The position numbers were made by a program, and so were the translations under genes. The notes under the pieces are model-generated. The model worked only from the letters and a program-made list of their open reading frames with translations. It searched no databases and was not told the DNA's origin. From assembly GCF_049856295.1 (NCBI RefSeq), contig NZ_JBNDMZ010000007.1, positions 1-64,000 on the forward strand: a stretch of DNA of 64,000 bases, written 5' to 3'. Source of the DNA: JB111 sp049856295. GTDB lineage: Bacteria; Actinomycetota; Actinomycetes; Actinomycetales; Actinomycetaceae. Numbering within the stretch: position 1 is the stretch's first letter; every line of letters begins with the position of its first letter. This document shows, piece by piece, positions 53,275 to 62,784 of the stretch.

Positions 53275-53484
53275 CCGCACTCTCGACCAGATTCATCGAG
53301 ACTGCGGGTGGTGCGCGCATCCCGCGCTCGACCAGGGGCGCCCGTTCGTCGAGCGTGCGGTCGGGGCCCCGACCACGTGAGACCGCCCGGTCTCGACGTC
53401 CACGAACCGCAGTCTCGACGTGCACGAACCGCAGTCTCGACGCGCACGAACCGCAATCTCGACGACGACGAACCGCAATCTCGA
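53275..53484. repeat. TCGAGAKTGCGG repeats, cluster 5 (7 or more copies)
   Basis: Reverse cores at 53275, 53407, 53429 (these two with G at the variable base), 53451 and 53473, the last four exactly 22 bp apart. Forward variants at 53296 and 53349. Opposed pairs 53275/53296 can form a hairpin, and GGTCGGGGCCCCGACC at 53359-53374 is a perfect palindrome. Degenerate copies lie near 53322 and 53383. Unlike other clusters, it separates two divergent promoters. Confidence 0.88.
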
Positions 53485-53539
53485 TGCACGGGGGCACCCG
53501 CCGGGAGCGTGAGCGGACGCACGCGCGCGAGCGACTCGG

Positions 53540-53545
53540 TAGGTT
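53540..53545 (+). promoter_or_regulatory. -10 box of glgE operon
   Basis: TAGGTT six bases before the glgE GTG, implying a leaderless operon message starting 56 bp downstream of the repeat array. Confidence 0.6.
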
Positions 53546-53551
53546 GGTTGC

Positions 53552-55654
53552 GTGAGCCACACGCAGCCTCCCGCGTCCATCTCCGCGCCCGGGTCGACCG
53601 GCCCGCTGACCCCCTGGCCCGCCTCCGCCCGTCCGCCCGCGCCCGCAGCCTTCGTGCCGATCGGACGGATCCCCGTGGTCGAGGTCGCCCCGGTCATCGA
53701 GGACGGCCGCTGGCCGGCGAAGGCCACGGCCGGGGAGGCGCTGCCGATCTCGGCGACCGTCTTCCGCGAGGGCCACGACCTGCTCGGCGCCACCGCGGTG
53801 CTCCTGCGCCCGGACGGCTCGGAGCACTCGCGCGCGCGGATGGTCGACGTCGCGCCGGGTCTCGACCGCCTCGAGGCCTGGCTGACGCCGGACGAGCCGG
53901 GCGACTGGTCGTTCCGGGTCGAGGCGTGGTCCGACCCGGTCGGCACGTGGATCCACGACGCGACGGTGAAGATCGAGGCGGGCGTCGACGTCGACCTCAT
54001 GCTCGCCGAGGGCGCGATCGTGCTCACCCGCGCCGCCGAGGAGGACCGCCCCGCCGCCGACCGGGACGTGCTCCTGCGCGCCGCGGCCACCCTCGCCGAC
54101 GACTCCCTCACCCCGGGCGAGCGCATGGTGCGCGCGACCTCGGACGAGGTGCAGGCGGTCCTCGAGGCGGCCCCGCTGCGGGACCTCCTCTCGCCGTCGG
54201 CCACCTACCCGCTCCAGGTCGACCGCCTCAAGGCCCTCGTCGGCTCCTGGTACGAGATCTTCCCGCGCTCGACGGGCGCCTACCGCGACCCGGCCACCGG
54301 GCAGATGGTCTCGGGCACGCTGCGGACGGCGGAGGAGGACCTGCCGCGGATCGCGGACCTGGGGTTCGACGTCGTCTACCTCACCCCGATCCACCCGATC
54401 GGCACGACGAACCGCAAGGGCCGCAACAACACCCTGGGCGCGGAGCCCGGCGACCCGGGGTCCCCCTACGGCATCGGCTCCCCCGAGGGCGGGCACGACG
54501 CGATCCACCCCGAGCTCGGCACGTTCGCCGACTTCGACCACTTCGTCTCGCGTGCGCGCGGCCTCGGGATGGAGGTCGCGCTCGACGTGGCGCTCCAGGC
54601 CTCGCCGGACCACCCGTGGGTCGCCGAGCACCCCGAGTGGTTCACCACGCGCGCCGACGGGTCGATCGCGTACGCCGAGAACCCGCCGAAGAAGTACCAG
54701 GACATCTACCCGCTCAACTTCGACAACGACCCCGAGGGCATCTACACCGCCGTCCGGGACGTCCTGCAGACGTGGATCGACCACGGGGTCACCCTGTTCC
54801 GGGTCGACAACCCGCACACGAAGCCGCTCGACTTCTGGCACCGGATCCTCACGTACTTCCACGCGCGCCACCCGGAGGTCGTCTTCCTCGCCGAGGCGTT
54901 CACGCGCCCGGCGATGATGCGCACCCTCGGCGCCATCGGCTTCCACCAGAGCTACACGTACTTCACGTGGCGCACCACCAAGGAGGAGCTCGAGACCTAC
55001 CTGGTGGAGGTGGCCCACGAGACCGACACGCACATGCGCCCGGCATTCTGGCCGACCACGCACGACATCCTCACGCCGTACATGCAGCAGGGCGGCGCGG
55101 CGGCGTTCGCCGTGCGGGCCGTCCTCGCGGCCACCGGCTCGCCCACGTGGGGCATCTACTCCGGCTACGAGCTCGTGGAGAACGTGCCGCGGCCGGGCGC
55201 CGAGGAGCAGGTCGACAACGAGAAGTACGAGCTCAAGGCCCGCGACCACAGCCAGGACGAGGTCCGCGGCATCGCCCCGCTGCTGCGCACCCTCAACCGC
55301 GCCCGCCGGGAGCACCCCGCCCTGCAGCGGCTGCGCAACGTGGCGATCCACGAGACCACGAGCGACCAGATCCTCGCGTTCTCGCGGCACCTGCCGGCCG
55401 AGCAGTCGCCCACGGGTGAGCAGGACACGGTCATCGTCGTGGCCAACCTCGACCCGTTCACGACCCGCGACGGCCTCGTCCACCTCGACCTCGAGGCCCT
55501 CGGCATCGAGGTCGCCCCTGGCACCGGCCCGGACGCCCACGTGCTCACCGTCCGCGACGAGCTCGACGGCGCCGTCTACGAGTGGGGCGCGAGCCCGTAC
55601 GTGCGCCTCACGCCCTCCGAGCGCACCGCCCACGTGCTGACGGTGCTGCGATGA
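53552..55654 (+). CDS. glgE: Maltosyltransferase GlgE
   Basis: A 700-aa GH13_3 enzyme that transfers maltose from alpha-maltose-1-phosphate to alpha-1,4-glucan. An N-terminal beta domain (FVPIGRIPVVEVAPVIEDGRW) and helical insert precede the barrel, with GSWYEIFPRS, PIHPIGTTNRKGRNN, the nucleophile Asp419 in FRVDNPHTKPLDFW, acid Glu in VFLAEAFTRP and Asp in FWPTTHDILTPYM. The GTG at 53552 is leaderless. Its stop overlaps treS by ATGA. In the GlgE pathway it stands before treS, mak and glgB as here. Confidence 0.97.
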   Translation: MSHTQPPASISAPGSTGPLTPWPASARPPAPAAFVPIGRIPVVEVAPVIEDGRWPAKATAGEALPISATVFREGHDLLGATAVLLRPDGSEHSRARMVDVAPGLDRLEAWLTPDEPGDWSFRVEAWSDPVGTWIHDATVKIEAGVDVDLMLAEGAIVLTRAAEEDRPAADRDVLLRAAATLADDSLTPGERMVRATSDEVQAVLEAAPLRDLLSPSATYPLQVDRLKALVGSWYEIFPRSTGAYRDPATGQMVSGTLRTAEEDLPRIADLGFDVVYLTPIHPIGTTNRKGRNNTLGAEPGDPGSPYGIGSPEGGHDAIHPELGTFADFDHFVSRARGLGMEVALDVALQASPDHPWVAEHPEWFTTRADGSIAYAENPPKKYQDIYPLNFDNDPEGIYTAVRDVLQTWIDHGVTLFRVDNPHTKPLDFWHRILTYFHARHPEVVFLAEAFTRPAMMRTLGAIGFHQSYTYFTWRTTKEELETYLVEVAHETDTHMRPAFWPTTHDILTPYMQQGGAAAFAVRAVLAATGSPTWGIYSGYELVENVPRPGAEEQVDNEKYELKARDHSQDEVRGIAPLLRTLNRARREHPALQRLRNVAIHETTSDQILAFSRHLPAEQSPTGEQDTVIVVANLDPFTTRDGLVHLDLEALGIEVAPGTGPDAHVLTVRDELDGAVYEWGASPYVRLTPSERTAHVLTVLR

Positions 55655-57705
55655 GCGCGCCCACGATCCCCGACCTGCCCGACGACGCGGTGGGCGCGGG
55701 CCGCCCCGGGCTGTCCGACGACCCGGAGTGGTACCGCACCGCCGTCTTCTACGAGGTCTACGTCAAGACGTTCTCCGACAGCACGGCGGACGGCATCGGC
55801 GACCTGCGCGGGCTCACCTCGCGGCTCGACTACCTCCAGTGGCTCGGCGTCGACTGCCTGTGGATCCCGCCGTTCTACCCGTCCCCGCAGCGCGACGGCG
55901 GGTACGACGTCGCCGACTTCACCGCGGTCGACCCGCAGTACGGCACGCTCGAGGACTTCGACGACCTGATCTCCGAGGCGCACGCCCGCGGGATCCGCAT
56001 CCTCATCGACGTGGTCGCCAACCACACCTCGGACGCCCACCCGTGGTTCCAGGCCTCGCGCAACAACCCGGACGGGCCGTACGGCGACTACTACGTGTGG
56101 TCCGACTCCAACGAGCGGTACCAGGACGCCCGGATCATCTTCGTCGACACCGAGGAGTCGAACTGGACGTTCGACCCGGTGCGCCGCCAGTACTTCTGGC
56201 ACCGGTTCTTCTCCCACCAGCCGGACCTCAACTACGAGAACCCGGCGGTGCAGGAGGCGATCTTCGACGTCGTGCGGTTCTGGGCGCGCCGGGGTGTGGA
56301 CGGCTTCAGGCTCGACGCGGTGCCCTACCTCTTCGAGGAGGAGGGGACCAACTGCGAGAACCTCCCGCGCACGCACGAGTTCCTCGCCTCCCTGCGCACG
56401 ATGATCGACGCCGAGTTCCCCGGCACGCTCATGCTCGCCGAGGCGAACCAGTGGCCCGAGGACGTCGTGGACTACTACGGCACCCCCGAGGCGCCCGAGT
56501 GCCACATGTGCTTCCACTTCCCGGTCATGCCGCGGATCTTCTACGCGCTGCGCGACCAGCGGGCCTCGGCGATCCGGGACATCCTCGCGGCCACGCCCGA
56601 GCTTCCCCAGGGCGCCCAGTGGGCGACCTTCCTGCGCAACCACGACGAGCTCACGCTCGAGATGGTGAGCACGGAGGAGCGCGCGGCCATGTACGGCTGG
56701 TACGCCGAGGACCCGCGCATGCGCGCGAACGTCGGCATCCGACGTCGGCTCGCCCCGCTGCTGGGCCACTCCCGCGCCGAGCTCGAGCTCGCGAACGCCC
56801 TGCTCCTGTCCCTGCCCGGCTCCCCCTACCTCTACTACGGGGACGAGATCGGGATGGGCGACAACATCTGGCTCAACGACCGCGACTCCGTCCGCACGCC
56901 GATGCAGTGGACGCCCGACCGCAACGCCGGGTTCTCGACCGCGCCGGACCCCGGGCGGCTCTACCTGCCCGTCGTCCAGTCGCTCGTCAGCACGTACACG
57001 GCCGTCAACGTCGAGTCCCAGCTCGCCCAGCCCACCTCGCTCCTGCACTGGGTGCGGGGCATGCTCGACGTGCGCCGGCGCTTCCCCGTGTTCGGCGACG
57101 GCGACTTCGTCCCCCGCGACGTGGACAACGAGGCCGTCCTTGCGTTCACCCGCTCGAGCCTCGACAGCACGGTCCTGTGCGTCTCCAACCTCGCCAACAC
57201 ACCGCGCACCGCTCAGGTCGAGATCCCCGAGCACGCGGGCTGGGAGGCGACCGACGTGTTCGGCGGCGCCCGGTTCCCGGCGGTCGGCGCCGACGGGACG
57301 CTCGAGCTCACGCTCGGCTCGCGGGACTTCTTCTGGCTCGAGTTCACCCGGCCCGGCACCTCGCCGGCCGCGCCGCTCGAGGGCCGGACCGACGAGCCGC
57401 ACCCCGACTTCCAGGGGCCGCCGAGCGTGGCCACCGGCCCCTCCTACCCCGGGTCGTCGCCGCGCACCGCGCCGAGCACGCCGCCGATGCCGACGCGCCG
57501 GCCGACCACCGGCATGTTCCCGGGACTCGACGCCGGGATCACCGCCGGGCCCACCCCACCGCTGCCCGACGACCGCGCCGAGCTGTCCCCGGTCGAGGAG
57601 GCGGTCGCCGCCCGCGACGCGGCCGAGCGCGGCGAGGAGAGCACCTCCGGGCACGAGGCGAGCGGCGCCGGCACCGAGGAACCGACGGACACGAAGGAGC
57701 ACTGA
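55651..57705 (+). CDS. treS: Trehalose synthase TreS
   Basis: A 684-aa GH13_16 enzyme interconverting trehalose and maltose. Motifs: VFYEVYVKTFSDSTADGIGDLRG, DVVANHTSDAHPWF, nucleophile Asp222 in GVDGFRLDAVPYL, Glu in LMLAEANQWPEDV and Asp in LRNHDELTLEM. The C-terminal 120 residues extend past the usual end as a Pro/Thr/Glu-rich tail. The ATG overlaps the glgE stop and its own stop overlaps the mak start (TGATG), so three genes are translated as a chain. Confidence 0.97.
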   Translation: MSAPTIPDLPDDAVGAGRPGLSDDPEWYRTAVFYEVYVKTFSDSTADGIGDLRGLTSRLDYLQWLGVDCLWIPPFYPSPQRDGGYDVADFTAVDPQYGTLEDFDDLISEAHARGIRILIDVVANHTSDAHPWFQASRNNPDGPYGDYYVWSDSNERYQDARIIFVDTEESNWTFDPVRRQYFWHRFFSHQPDLNYENPAVQEAIFDVVRFWARRGVDGFRLDAVPYLFEEEGTNCENLPRTHEFLASLRTMIDAEFPGTLMLAEANQWPEDVVDYYGTPEAPECHMCFHFPVMPRIFYALRDQRASAIRDILAATPELPQGAQWATFLRNHDELTLEMVSTEERAAMYGWYAEDPRMRANVGIRRRLAPLLGHSRAELELANALLLSLPGSPYLYYGDEIGMGDNIWLNDRDSVRTPMQWTPDRNAGFSTAPDPGRLYLPVVQSLVSTYTAVNVESQLAQPTSLLHWVRGMLDVRRRFPVFGDGDFVPRDVDNEAVLAFTRSSLDSTVLCVSNLANTPRTAQVEIPEHAGWEATDVFGGARFPAVGADGTLELTLGSRDFFWLEFTRPGTSPAAPLEGRTDEPHPDFQGPPSVATGPSYPGSSPRTAPSTPPMPTRRPTTGMFPGLDAGITAGPTPPLPDDRAELSPVEEAVAARDAAERGEESTSGHEASGAGTEEPTDTKEH

Positions 57706-60700
57706 TGCCGACCGTCACCCCCGGGTTCGAGACGTTCCTCCCCCCGTGGATCGCCCGCCAGCGGTGGTACCGCGGCGGGGCGGACCCGGTGCTGTCGAAG
57801 GTGGGCTCCGCCCGCCTGGAGGACCCGGACGGCGAGGTCGGCATCGAGTGGTGGATGCTCCGCGACGACGCCGGGCCCGAGCGCGTCGTCTACCTCGTCC
57901 CCCTCACCTACCGGGGCGAGCCGCTGGCCGACGACGCCGGGCTCGTGGCCCGGACCACCCACTCCGAGCTCGGCGAGCGGTGGATCTACGACGCACCCCA
58001 GGACCCGCTGTTCGGCCGGCTCGTGCTGGGCGCGATCGCGGGTGACGTCGACGCCCCGGGCCTGGACGCCGAGCCCGCGGACACGGCGACCCTGCCGGCC
58101 GGCGACGGCCGGCTGCTGACCGGCGAGCAGTCGAACTCCTCGATCGTCGTCGGCCCGGCCGCCGGTCAGGACGCGGCCCCGGTCATCGTCAAGGTCTTCC
58201 GCGTCCTCGACGCCGGGGCCAACCCCGACGCCGAGCTCACCGCCGCCGTGTCCGGCGCGGGATCGACCGCGGTGCCGCGGGTGGTCGGCGCGCTCGCCGG
58301 GACGTGGCGGACCGGGGACGAGGACGGAGGCCAGGACGCGGCCGGCCGGGACGCCTCCGGGCACGTCGCCGTCGCCACCGAGTTCCTCGCGGGCGCGGAC
58401 GACGCGTGGGAGGTCGCCGTCGAGTCGGCCCGCACCGGGACCGACTTCCGCGCGCGGGCACGTGCGCTCGGCGCCGTCGTCGGAGAGATCCACCGGCACC
58501 TGTTCACCCTCGGCACCGCCGTCCCCGGCTCGGGGGCGCGCAACTCGCTCACCGCCGAGGTCGAGGAGCGCCTGGCGCGCGCGAGCGCGAGCGCCCCCGA
58601 GGTGGGCGGGCTCGCCGAGAAGGTGCGCTCCGCGGTCGCCGGCGGCGTCGAGGCCGACTGGCCGGTGCTCCAGCGCATCCACGGCGACCTCCACCTCGGC
58701 CAGGTCCTCGACGTGCCCGGCCGCGGCTGGGTGGTGCTCGACTTCGAGGGCGAGCCGCTGCGGTCGCTGGCGGACCGCCGCCTGCCGGACACCCCGGAGC
58801 GCGACGTCGCCGGGATGCTGCGTTCGTTCGACTACGCCGCGGGGACCGCCCGCGCGGCCGGCGCCGAACCGGCCGCCACGCGCGCGTGGGCCGCCGGCGC
58901 GCGTCGCTCGTTCGTCGCGGGCTGGGAGTCCGTGGCGGGCCGCTCCGTCCGCGGCCCGCTGCTCGACGCCTCCGAGGTCGCCAAGGCGCTCTACGAGATC
59001 GACTACGAGGCCCGCTACCGCCCCGACTGGCTCGACGTCCCGCTCGACGGCCTGCGCACTCTCCTGTCCGTTCGAAGCGCCCCGGGCGACGCGGTGGGGA
59101 ACAATGACGGCATGAGCGCCGAACCCGCCGCCGTCCACGCAGACGTCCTCGCCGCAGTCGCGGAAGGGACGTACCACGACCCGCACTCGGTGCTCGGCGC
59201 CCACCCCGGTGCCGAGGGCGTGACGATCCGCGCCCTCGCGCACCTCGCCGACGCCGTCACGATCGTCACCGCCGAGGGACGGGTCCCCGCGGAGCACGAG
59301 CACGGCGGCATCTGGTCCGCGCTCCTGCCCGGCACCGCCGTGCCCGACTACCGGCTCGAGGTCACGCACGCCGGCGAGCGGACCGTCGTCGACGACCCCT
59401 ACCGGTTCCTGCCCACGATCGGTGAGGTCGACCTCCACCTCATCGCGGAGGGCCGGCACGAGACCCTGTGGACGGCGCTCGGCGCACACGTGCGCCGCTT
59501 CCCCTCCGTCCTCGGCGAGGTCACCGGCGTCTCGTTCACCGTCTGGGCCCCCAACGCGCAGGCCGTCCGCGTGGTCGGCGACCACAACGGCTGGGAGGGC
59601 CGCCGCCACGCGATGCGCTCGCTCGGTGGCTCGGGCGTGTGGGAGCTGTTCGTCCCCGGCGTCGCGGCCGGGCAGCGGTACAAGTTCCAGATCCGCACGC
59701 CCGAGGGTCACTGGGTCGACAAGGCCGACCCGATGGCCCGCCGCGCCGAGGTCCCGCCCGCCACGGCGTCCGTCGTCACGGAGACGGAGTACACCTGGCG
59801 CGACGACGAGTGGATGGCCGCGCGCTCCGCCTCCGACCCGCACGCCGGACCGATCTCGGTCTACGAGGTCCACCTCGCCTCGTGGCGGCCCGGGCTCAGC
59901 TACGTCGAGCTCGCGGACGAGCTCGTCAAGCACGTCACCTACCTCGGCTTCACGCACGTCGAGCTCATGCCCGTGGCCGAGCACCCGTTCGGTGGGTCGT
60001 GGGGCTACCAGGTCACCGGCTACTACGCCCCGACCTCCCGCATGGGCACGCCGGACGAGCTCCGGTTCCTCATCGACACCCTCCACCGTGCGGGCATCGG
60101 CGTCATCGTCGACTGGGTCCCGGCGCACTTCCCCAAGGACTCCTTCGCGCTCGCCCGCTTCGACGGGACCGCCCTGTACGAGGACCCGGACCCGCTGCGC
60201 GGCGAGCAGCCGGACTGGGGCACGTACGTCTTCAACTACGGGCGCCGCGAGGTGCGCAACTTCCTCGTCGCCAACGCCACGTACTGGCTCGAGGAGTTCC
60301 ACGTCGACGGCCTGCGCGTCGACGCCGTCGCCTCGATGCTCTATCTCGACTACTCCCGCGAGCCCGGCCGCTGGCGGCCCAACGAGCGCGGCGGGCGCGA
60401 GAACCTCGAGGCGATCAGCTTCCTCCAGGAGACCAACGCGACCGCGTACCGCCGCTCGCCCGGCGTGATGATGATCGCCGAGGAGTCCACCGCGTGGCCC
60501 GGCATCACCGCGATGACCTCGGCCGGCGGCATCGGGTTCGGCCTCAAGTGGAACATGGGGTGGATGAACGACACCCTCCGCTACCTCGCGGAGGAGCCGA
60601 TCAACCGCCGCTACCACCACGGCGAGCTGACGTTCTCCATGGTCTACGCCTACTCGGAGCAGTTCATCCTGCCGATCAGCCACGACGAGGTCGTGCACGG

Positions 60701-61322
60701 CAAGGGGTCCCTGCTCGCGAAGATGCCCGGCGACTACTGGCAGCAGCGGGCCGGCGTGCGCGCCCTGCTCGGCTACCAGTGGTCCCACCCGGGCAAGCAG
60801 CTGCTCTTCATGGGGCAGGAGTTCGCCCAGGGCGCCGAGTGGAACGAGGGAACCGGGCTCGACTGGGCGCAGGCCCAGCAGCCGGAGCACGACGCGATCG
60901 TCCAGCTCGTCCACGAGCTCAACCGCGTCTACCGCGAGCGGCCCGCCATGTGGTCGCAGGACTTCCGGCCCGAGGGCTTCGAGTGGATCGAGGCCGGGGA
61001 CGGCGACCACAACGTGCTCACCTACCTGCGCCGCTCGGCCGACGGCACGGACCACGTGATGGTGGTCGTCAACTTCGCCGGCACCGCCCACGAGGACTAC
61101 CGCGTGGGCGTGCCGGACAACGTGCCGGGCAGCTCCGCGTGGCGCGAGATCCTCACCACCGACGACGAACGGTTCGGCGGCTCCGGGATCCTCAACACCG
61201 GCGACCAGGTCGCCACCGACACCCCGTGGAGCGGCCGGTCCCGGTCGATCACCCTGCGGGTGCCGGCGCTGTCGGCCATCTGGCTGGAGCCGGTCGGCGG
61301 GGAGGCGACGCCTCAGGGCTGA
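57705..61322 (+). CDS. Maltokinase-glycogen branching enzyme fusion (Mak-GlgB)
   Basis: One uninterrupted 1205-aa frame. Residues 1-455 are maltokinase (ATP + maltose to maltose-1-phosphate): WIARQRWYRGG, GEQSNSSIVV, catalytic loop IHGDLHLGQVL (Asp328) and VLDFEGEPLRSLADRR (Asp346). A 15-residue linker follows. Residues 470-1205 are GlgB with an extra N-terminal beta domain, CBM48 (VWAPNAQAVRVVGDHNGW) and a GH13_9 barrel: Asp873 in GLRVDAVASM, Glu in IAEESTAWPG and Asp in PISHDEVVHGK. Both parts look complete. An ATG at 59112 with a box AACAAT six bases before it could also yield GlgB alone. Starts TGATG-coupled to treS. Confidence 0.93.
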   Translation: MPTVTPGFETFLPPWIARQRWYRGGADPVLSKVGSARLEDPDGEVGIEWWMLRDDAGPERVVYLVPLTYRGEPLADDAGLVARTTHSELGERWIYDAPQDPLFGRLVLGAIAGDVDAPGLDAEPADTATLPAGDGRLLTGEQSNSSIVVGPAAGQDAAPVIVKVFRVLDAGANPDAELTAAVSGAGSTAVPRVVGALAGTWRTGDEDGGQDAAGRDASGHVAVATEFLAGADDAWEVAVESARTGTDFRARARALGAVVGEIHRHLFTLGTAVPGSGARNSLTAEVEERLARASASAPEVGGLAEKVRSAVAGGVEADWPVLQRIHGDLHLGQVLDVPGRGWVVLDFEGEPLRSLADRRLPDTPERDVAGMLRSFDYAAGTARAAGAEPAATRAWAAGARRSFVAGWESVAGRSVRGPLLDASEVAKALYEIDYEARYRPDWLDVPLDGLRTLLSVRSAPGDAVGNNDGMSAEPAAVHADVLAAVAEGTYHDPHSVLGAHPGAEGVTIRALAHLADAVTIVTAEGRVPAEHEHGGIWSALLPGTAVPDYRLEVTHAGERTVVDDPYRFLPTIGEVDLHLIAEGRHETLWTALGAHVRRFPSVLGEVTGVSFTVWAPNAQAVRVVGDHNGWEGRRHAMRSLGGSGVWELFVPGVAAGQRYKFQIRTPEGHWVDKADPMARRAEVPPATASVVTETEYTWRDDEWMAARSASDPHAGPISVYEVHLASWRPGLSYVELADELVKHVTYLGFTHVELMPVAEHPFGGSWGYQVTGYYAPTSRMGTPDELRFLIDTLHRAGIGVIVDWVPAHFPKDSFALARFDGTALYEDPDPLRGEQPDWGTYVFNYGRREVRNFLVANATYWLEEFHVDGLRVDAVASMLYLDYSREPGRWRPNERGGRENLEAISFLQETNATAYRRSPGVMMIAEESTAWPGITAMTSAGGIGFGLKWNMGWMNDTLRYLAEEPINRRYHHGELTFSMVYAYSEQFILPISHDEVVHGKGSLLAKMPGDYWQQRAGVRALLGYQWSHPGKQLLFMGQEFAQGAEWNEGTGLDWAQAQQPEHDAIVQLVHELNRVYRERPAMWSQDFRPEGFEWIEAGDGDHNVLTYLRRSADGTDHVMVVVNFAGTAHEDYRVGVPDNVPGSSAWREILTTDDERFGGSGILNTGDQVATDTPWSGRSRSITLRVPALSAIWLEPVGGEATPQG
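59100..59105 (+). promoter_or_regulatory. Possible internal -10 box before glgB part
   Basis: AACAAT six bases before the in-frame ATG at 59112, resembling the leaderless layout of other genes here (compare GACAAT before 62784). Confidence 0.35.
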
Positions 61323-61864
61323 GCGGCAGGTGCGGCGTCACCTCGAACCTGAGGTGAGGCGAGCTCCTTGACGAGCAGCCGGTCGACCTCGACCTCGTGG
61401 CGGACCTCGCCCGACGGCGTGGTCCAGGAGTACCTCGAGACGTCCTTGACGCCGGCGCGTCGGTACCCCAGGCGCTCGTAGATCCGCTCGGCTCCGGGAT
61501 TGTCGACCGACACACCAACCGCGACGGTCACTGCGCCGGCGTCGACGACGAGCACCTCGGCACGGTGGATGATCGCGGTTCCGACGCCGCGGCCGCGAGC
61601 CCCCTCACGCACCTGGAGGTGGCAGATCTCCACCGCGGACGGGAACGCTGCCGCGGCGTTCTCCCCGACCGGCCCGGTCCACCGCACCAATCCCGAGCCG
61701 AGCGGTTCCTCGCCGTCCCACGCGACGAGGTAGCTGGCATCGCCGGACGCCGCCCGCGCGACGTGCGCCTCGTGCACGCCGGAGGTCGGCCACACGCGGA
61801 CCAGGACCTCAAGGTCCGCATCCGTGCACGGCCGGACGACGACCGCCGACGCAGCAGCGGGCAT
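61313..61864 (-). CDS. GNAT-family N-acetyltransferase
   Basis: A 183-aa acetyltransferase. The acetyl-CoA motif is LQVREGARGRGVGTAIIHRAE at about residues 83-103, followed by VSVDNPGAERIYERLGYRRAG. Substrate unknown. Its ATG at 61864 overlaps the stop of the upstream thioredoxin/TPR gene by one base, so they are co-translated. The stop overlaps the end of the GlgB frame by about 10 bases in convergence. Confidence 0.92.
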   Translation of the reverse strand: MPAAASAVVVRPCTDADLEVLVRVWPTSGVHEAHVARAASGDASYLVAWDGEEPLGSGLVRWTGPVGENAAAAFPSAVEICHLQVREGARGRGVGTAIIHRAEVLVVDAGAVTVAVGVSVDNPGAERIYERLGYRRAGVKDVSRYSWTTPSGEVRHEVEVDRLLVKELASPQVRGDAAPAAQP

Positions 61865-62784
61865 CAGTACAGCGCGCTGGCGAGCAGGCGACGCGCCTTC
61901 GCGACCTCGGGATCAGCCGTCCCCTGGACGTCGAACAGCTCGAGCAACCGCTTCCGCACGGTCTCGCGCTCGTCCCCCGCGGTCCGGCGCACCACGCCGA
62001 CCAGCCGGCCGAACGCGGCGGTCGCATCGCCGGAGACGATCTCGACGTCGGCCGCGACGAGCTGCGCGTCCACCCCGGCTCCCTCCGCGTTCCCGGCCGC
62101 GACCGCCTCCTGCGGGTCCTCGACCTCCGCGAGCCGGCGGGCCAACGAGACCTGGGCGAGCGCCGAGATCGCCTCGGCGTCCTTCGGGTTCTGCGCGAGC
62201 GCCTTGCGATAGGCCTCGGCGGCGGCGTCGAGGTCGCCCCGCTCGATCGCGGCCACGCCCTCGGCGTGCAGCGGCGGCAGCGGCTCGGGCTCCGGCTCGG
62301 CGGGCGCCTCGTCCCCCTCGCCCACCGGCAGGCGGCCGGTCAGCCCGTTCTGCTCGGCGACGGTGAGGATCTCGGACATGACGGGCCGCAGCTGGTCCGC
62401 CGGCGGGTTGCCGGTGAACAGGGGCATCGGGCGCCCGCCCATGAGGGCGACGACGGACGGCACCTGGCTGACCTGCAGCGCCTGCGCGATGCGCGGCTGC
62501 GCGTCGCCGTCCACCACGGCGAGCTGGACCCGGCCGCCCTGCTCGCGCACGAGCGTCTCGAGCGTGGCGCGCAGGTCGTCCGACCCTTGGGCGCGCGCGG
62601 AGAGGATCGCGACGAGCACCGGCAGCTCCTGGGAGCGCTGGACGACCTCGCCGAGGAGCTCCTCGGTCAGGTCGACGACGAGCCCGTTCGGGTCCGTGGC
62701 GGGCGCGGCACCACCCCCGGCCGGGGCGGCGGGCGCAGCAAGGGCGGACAGGTCGACGGCACCGTAGAGCGAGGGCTGAGACAT
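61864..62784 (-). CDS. Thioredoxin-like/TPR co-chaperone (YbbN-like)
   Basis: A 306-aa protein. A thioredoxin-fold domain (about 30-145; IAQALQVSQVPSVVALMGG holds the cis-Pro) lacks the CxxC pair, so redox catalysis is unlikely. TPR-like helices follow (HAEGVAAIERGDLDAAAEAYRKALAQNPKDAEAISALAQ) and a C-terminal helical domain. The layout is that of YbbN/CnoX, which protects proteins from oxidative unfolding. The ATG at 62784 has GACAAT six bases upstream. Confidence 0.9.
   Translation of the reverse strand: MSQPSLYGAVDLSALAAPAAPAGGGAAPATDPNGLVVDLTEELLGEVVQRSQELPVLVAILSARAQGSDDLRATLETLVREQGGRVQLAVVDGDAQPRIAQALQVSQVPSVVALMGGRPMPLFTGNPPADQLRPVMSEILTVAEQNGLTGRLPVGEGDEAPAEPEPEPLPPLHAEGVAAIERGDLDAAAEAYRKALAQNPKDAEAISALAQVSLARRLAEVEDPQEAVAAGNAEGAGVDAQLVAADVEIVSGDATAAFGRLVGVVRRTAGDERETVRKRLLELFDVQGTADPEVAKARRLLASALY

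Noticed and set aside
50412..55633. Very long minus-strand frames joining the glgP region to upstream DNA
   Set aside because: glgP begins at the GTG at 53158 after its promoter; the extension crosses the repeat array and is antisense to glgE.
59040..59115. Separate mak and glgB genes
   Set aside because: No stop codon exists in the frame between the two domains, so a fusion is the direct reading; an extra internal start is only possible.
57444..61091. 1215-codon open frame on the minus strand
   Set aside because: Shadow of the Mak-GlgB coding strand in GC-rich DNA.
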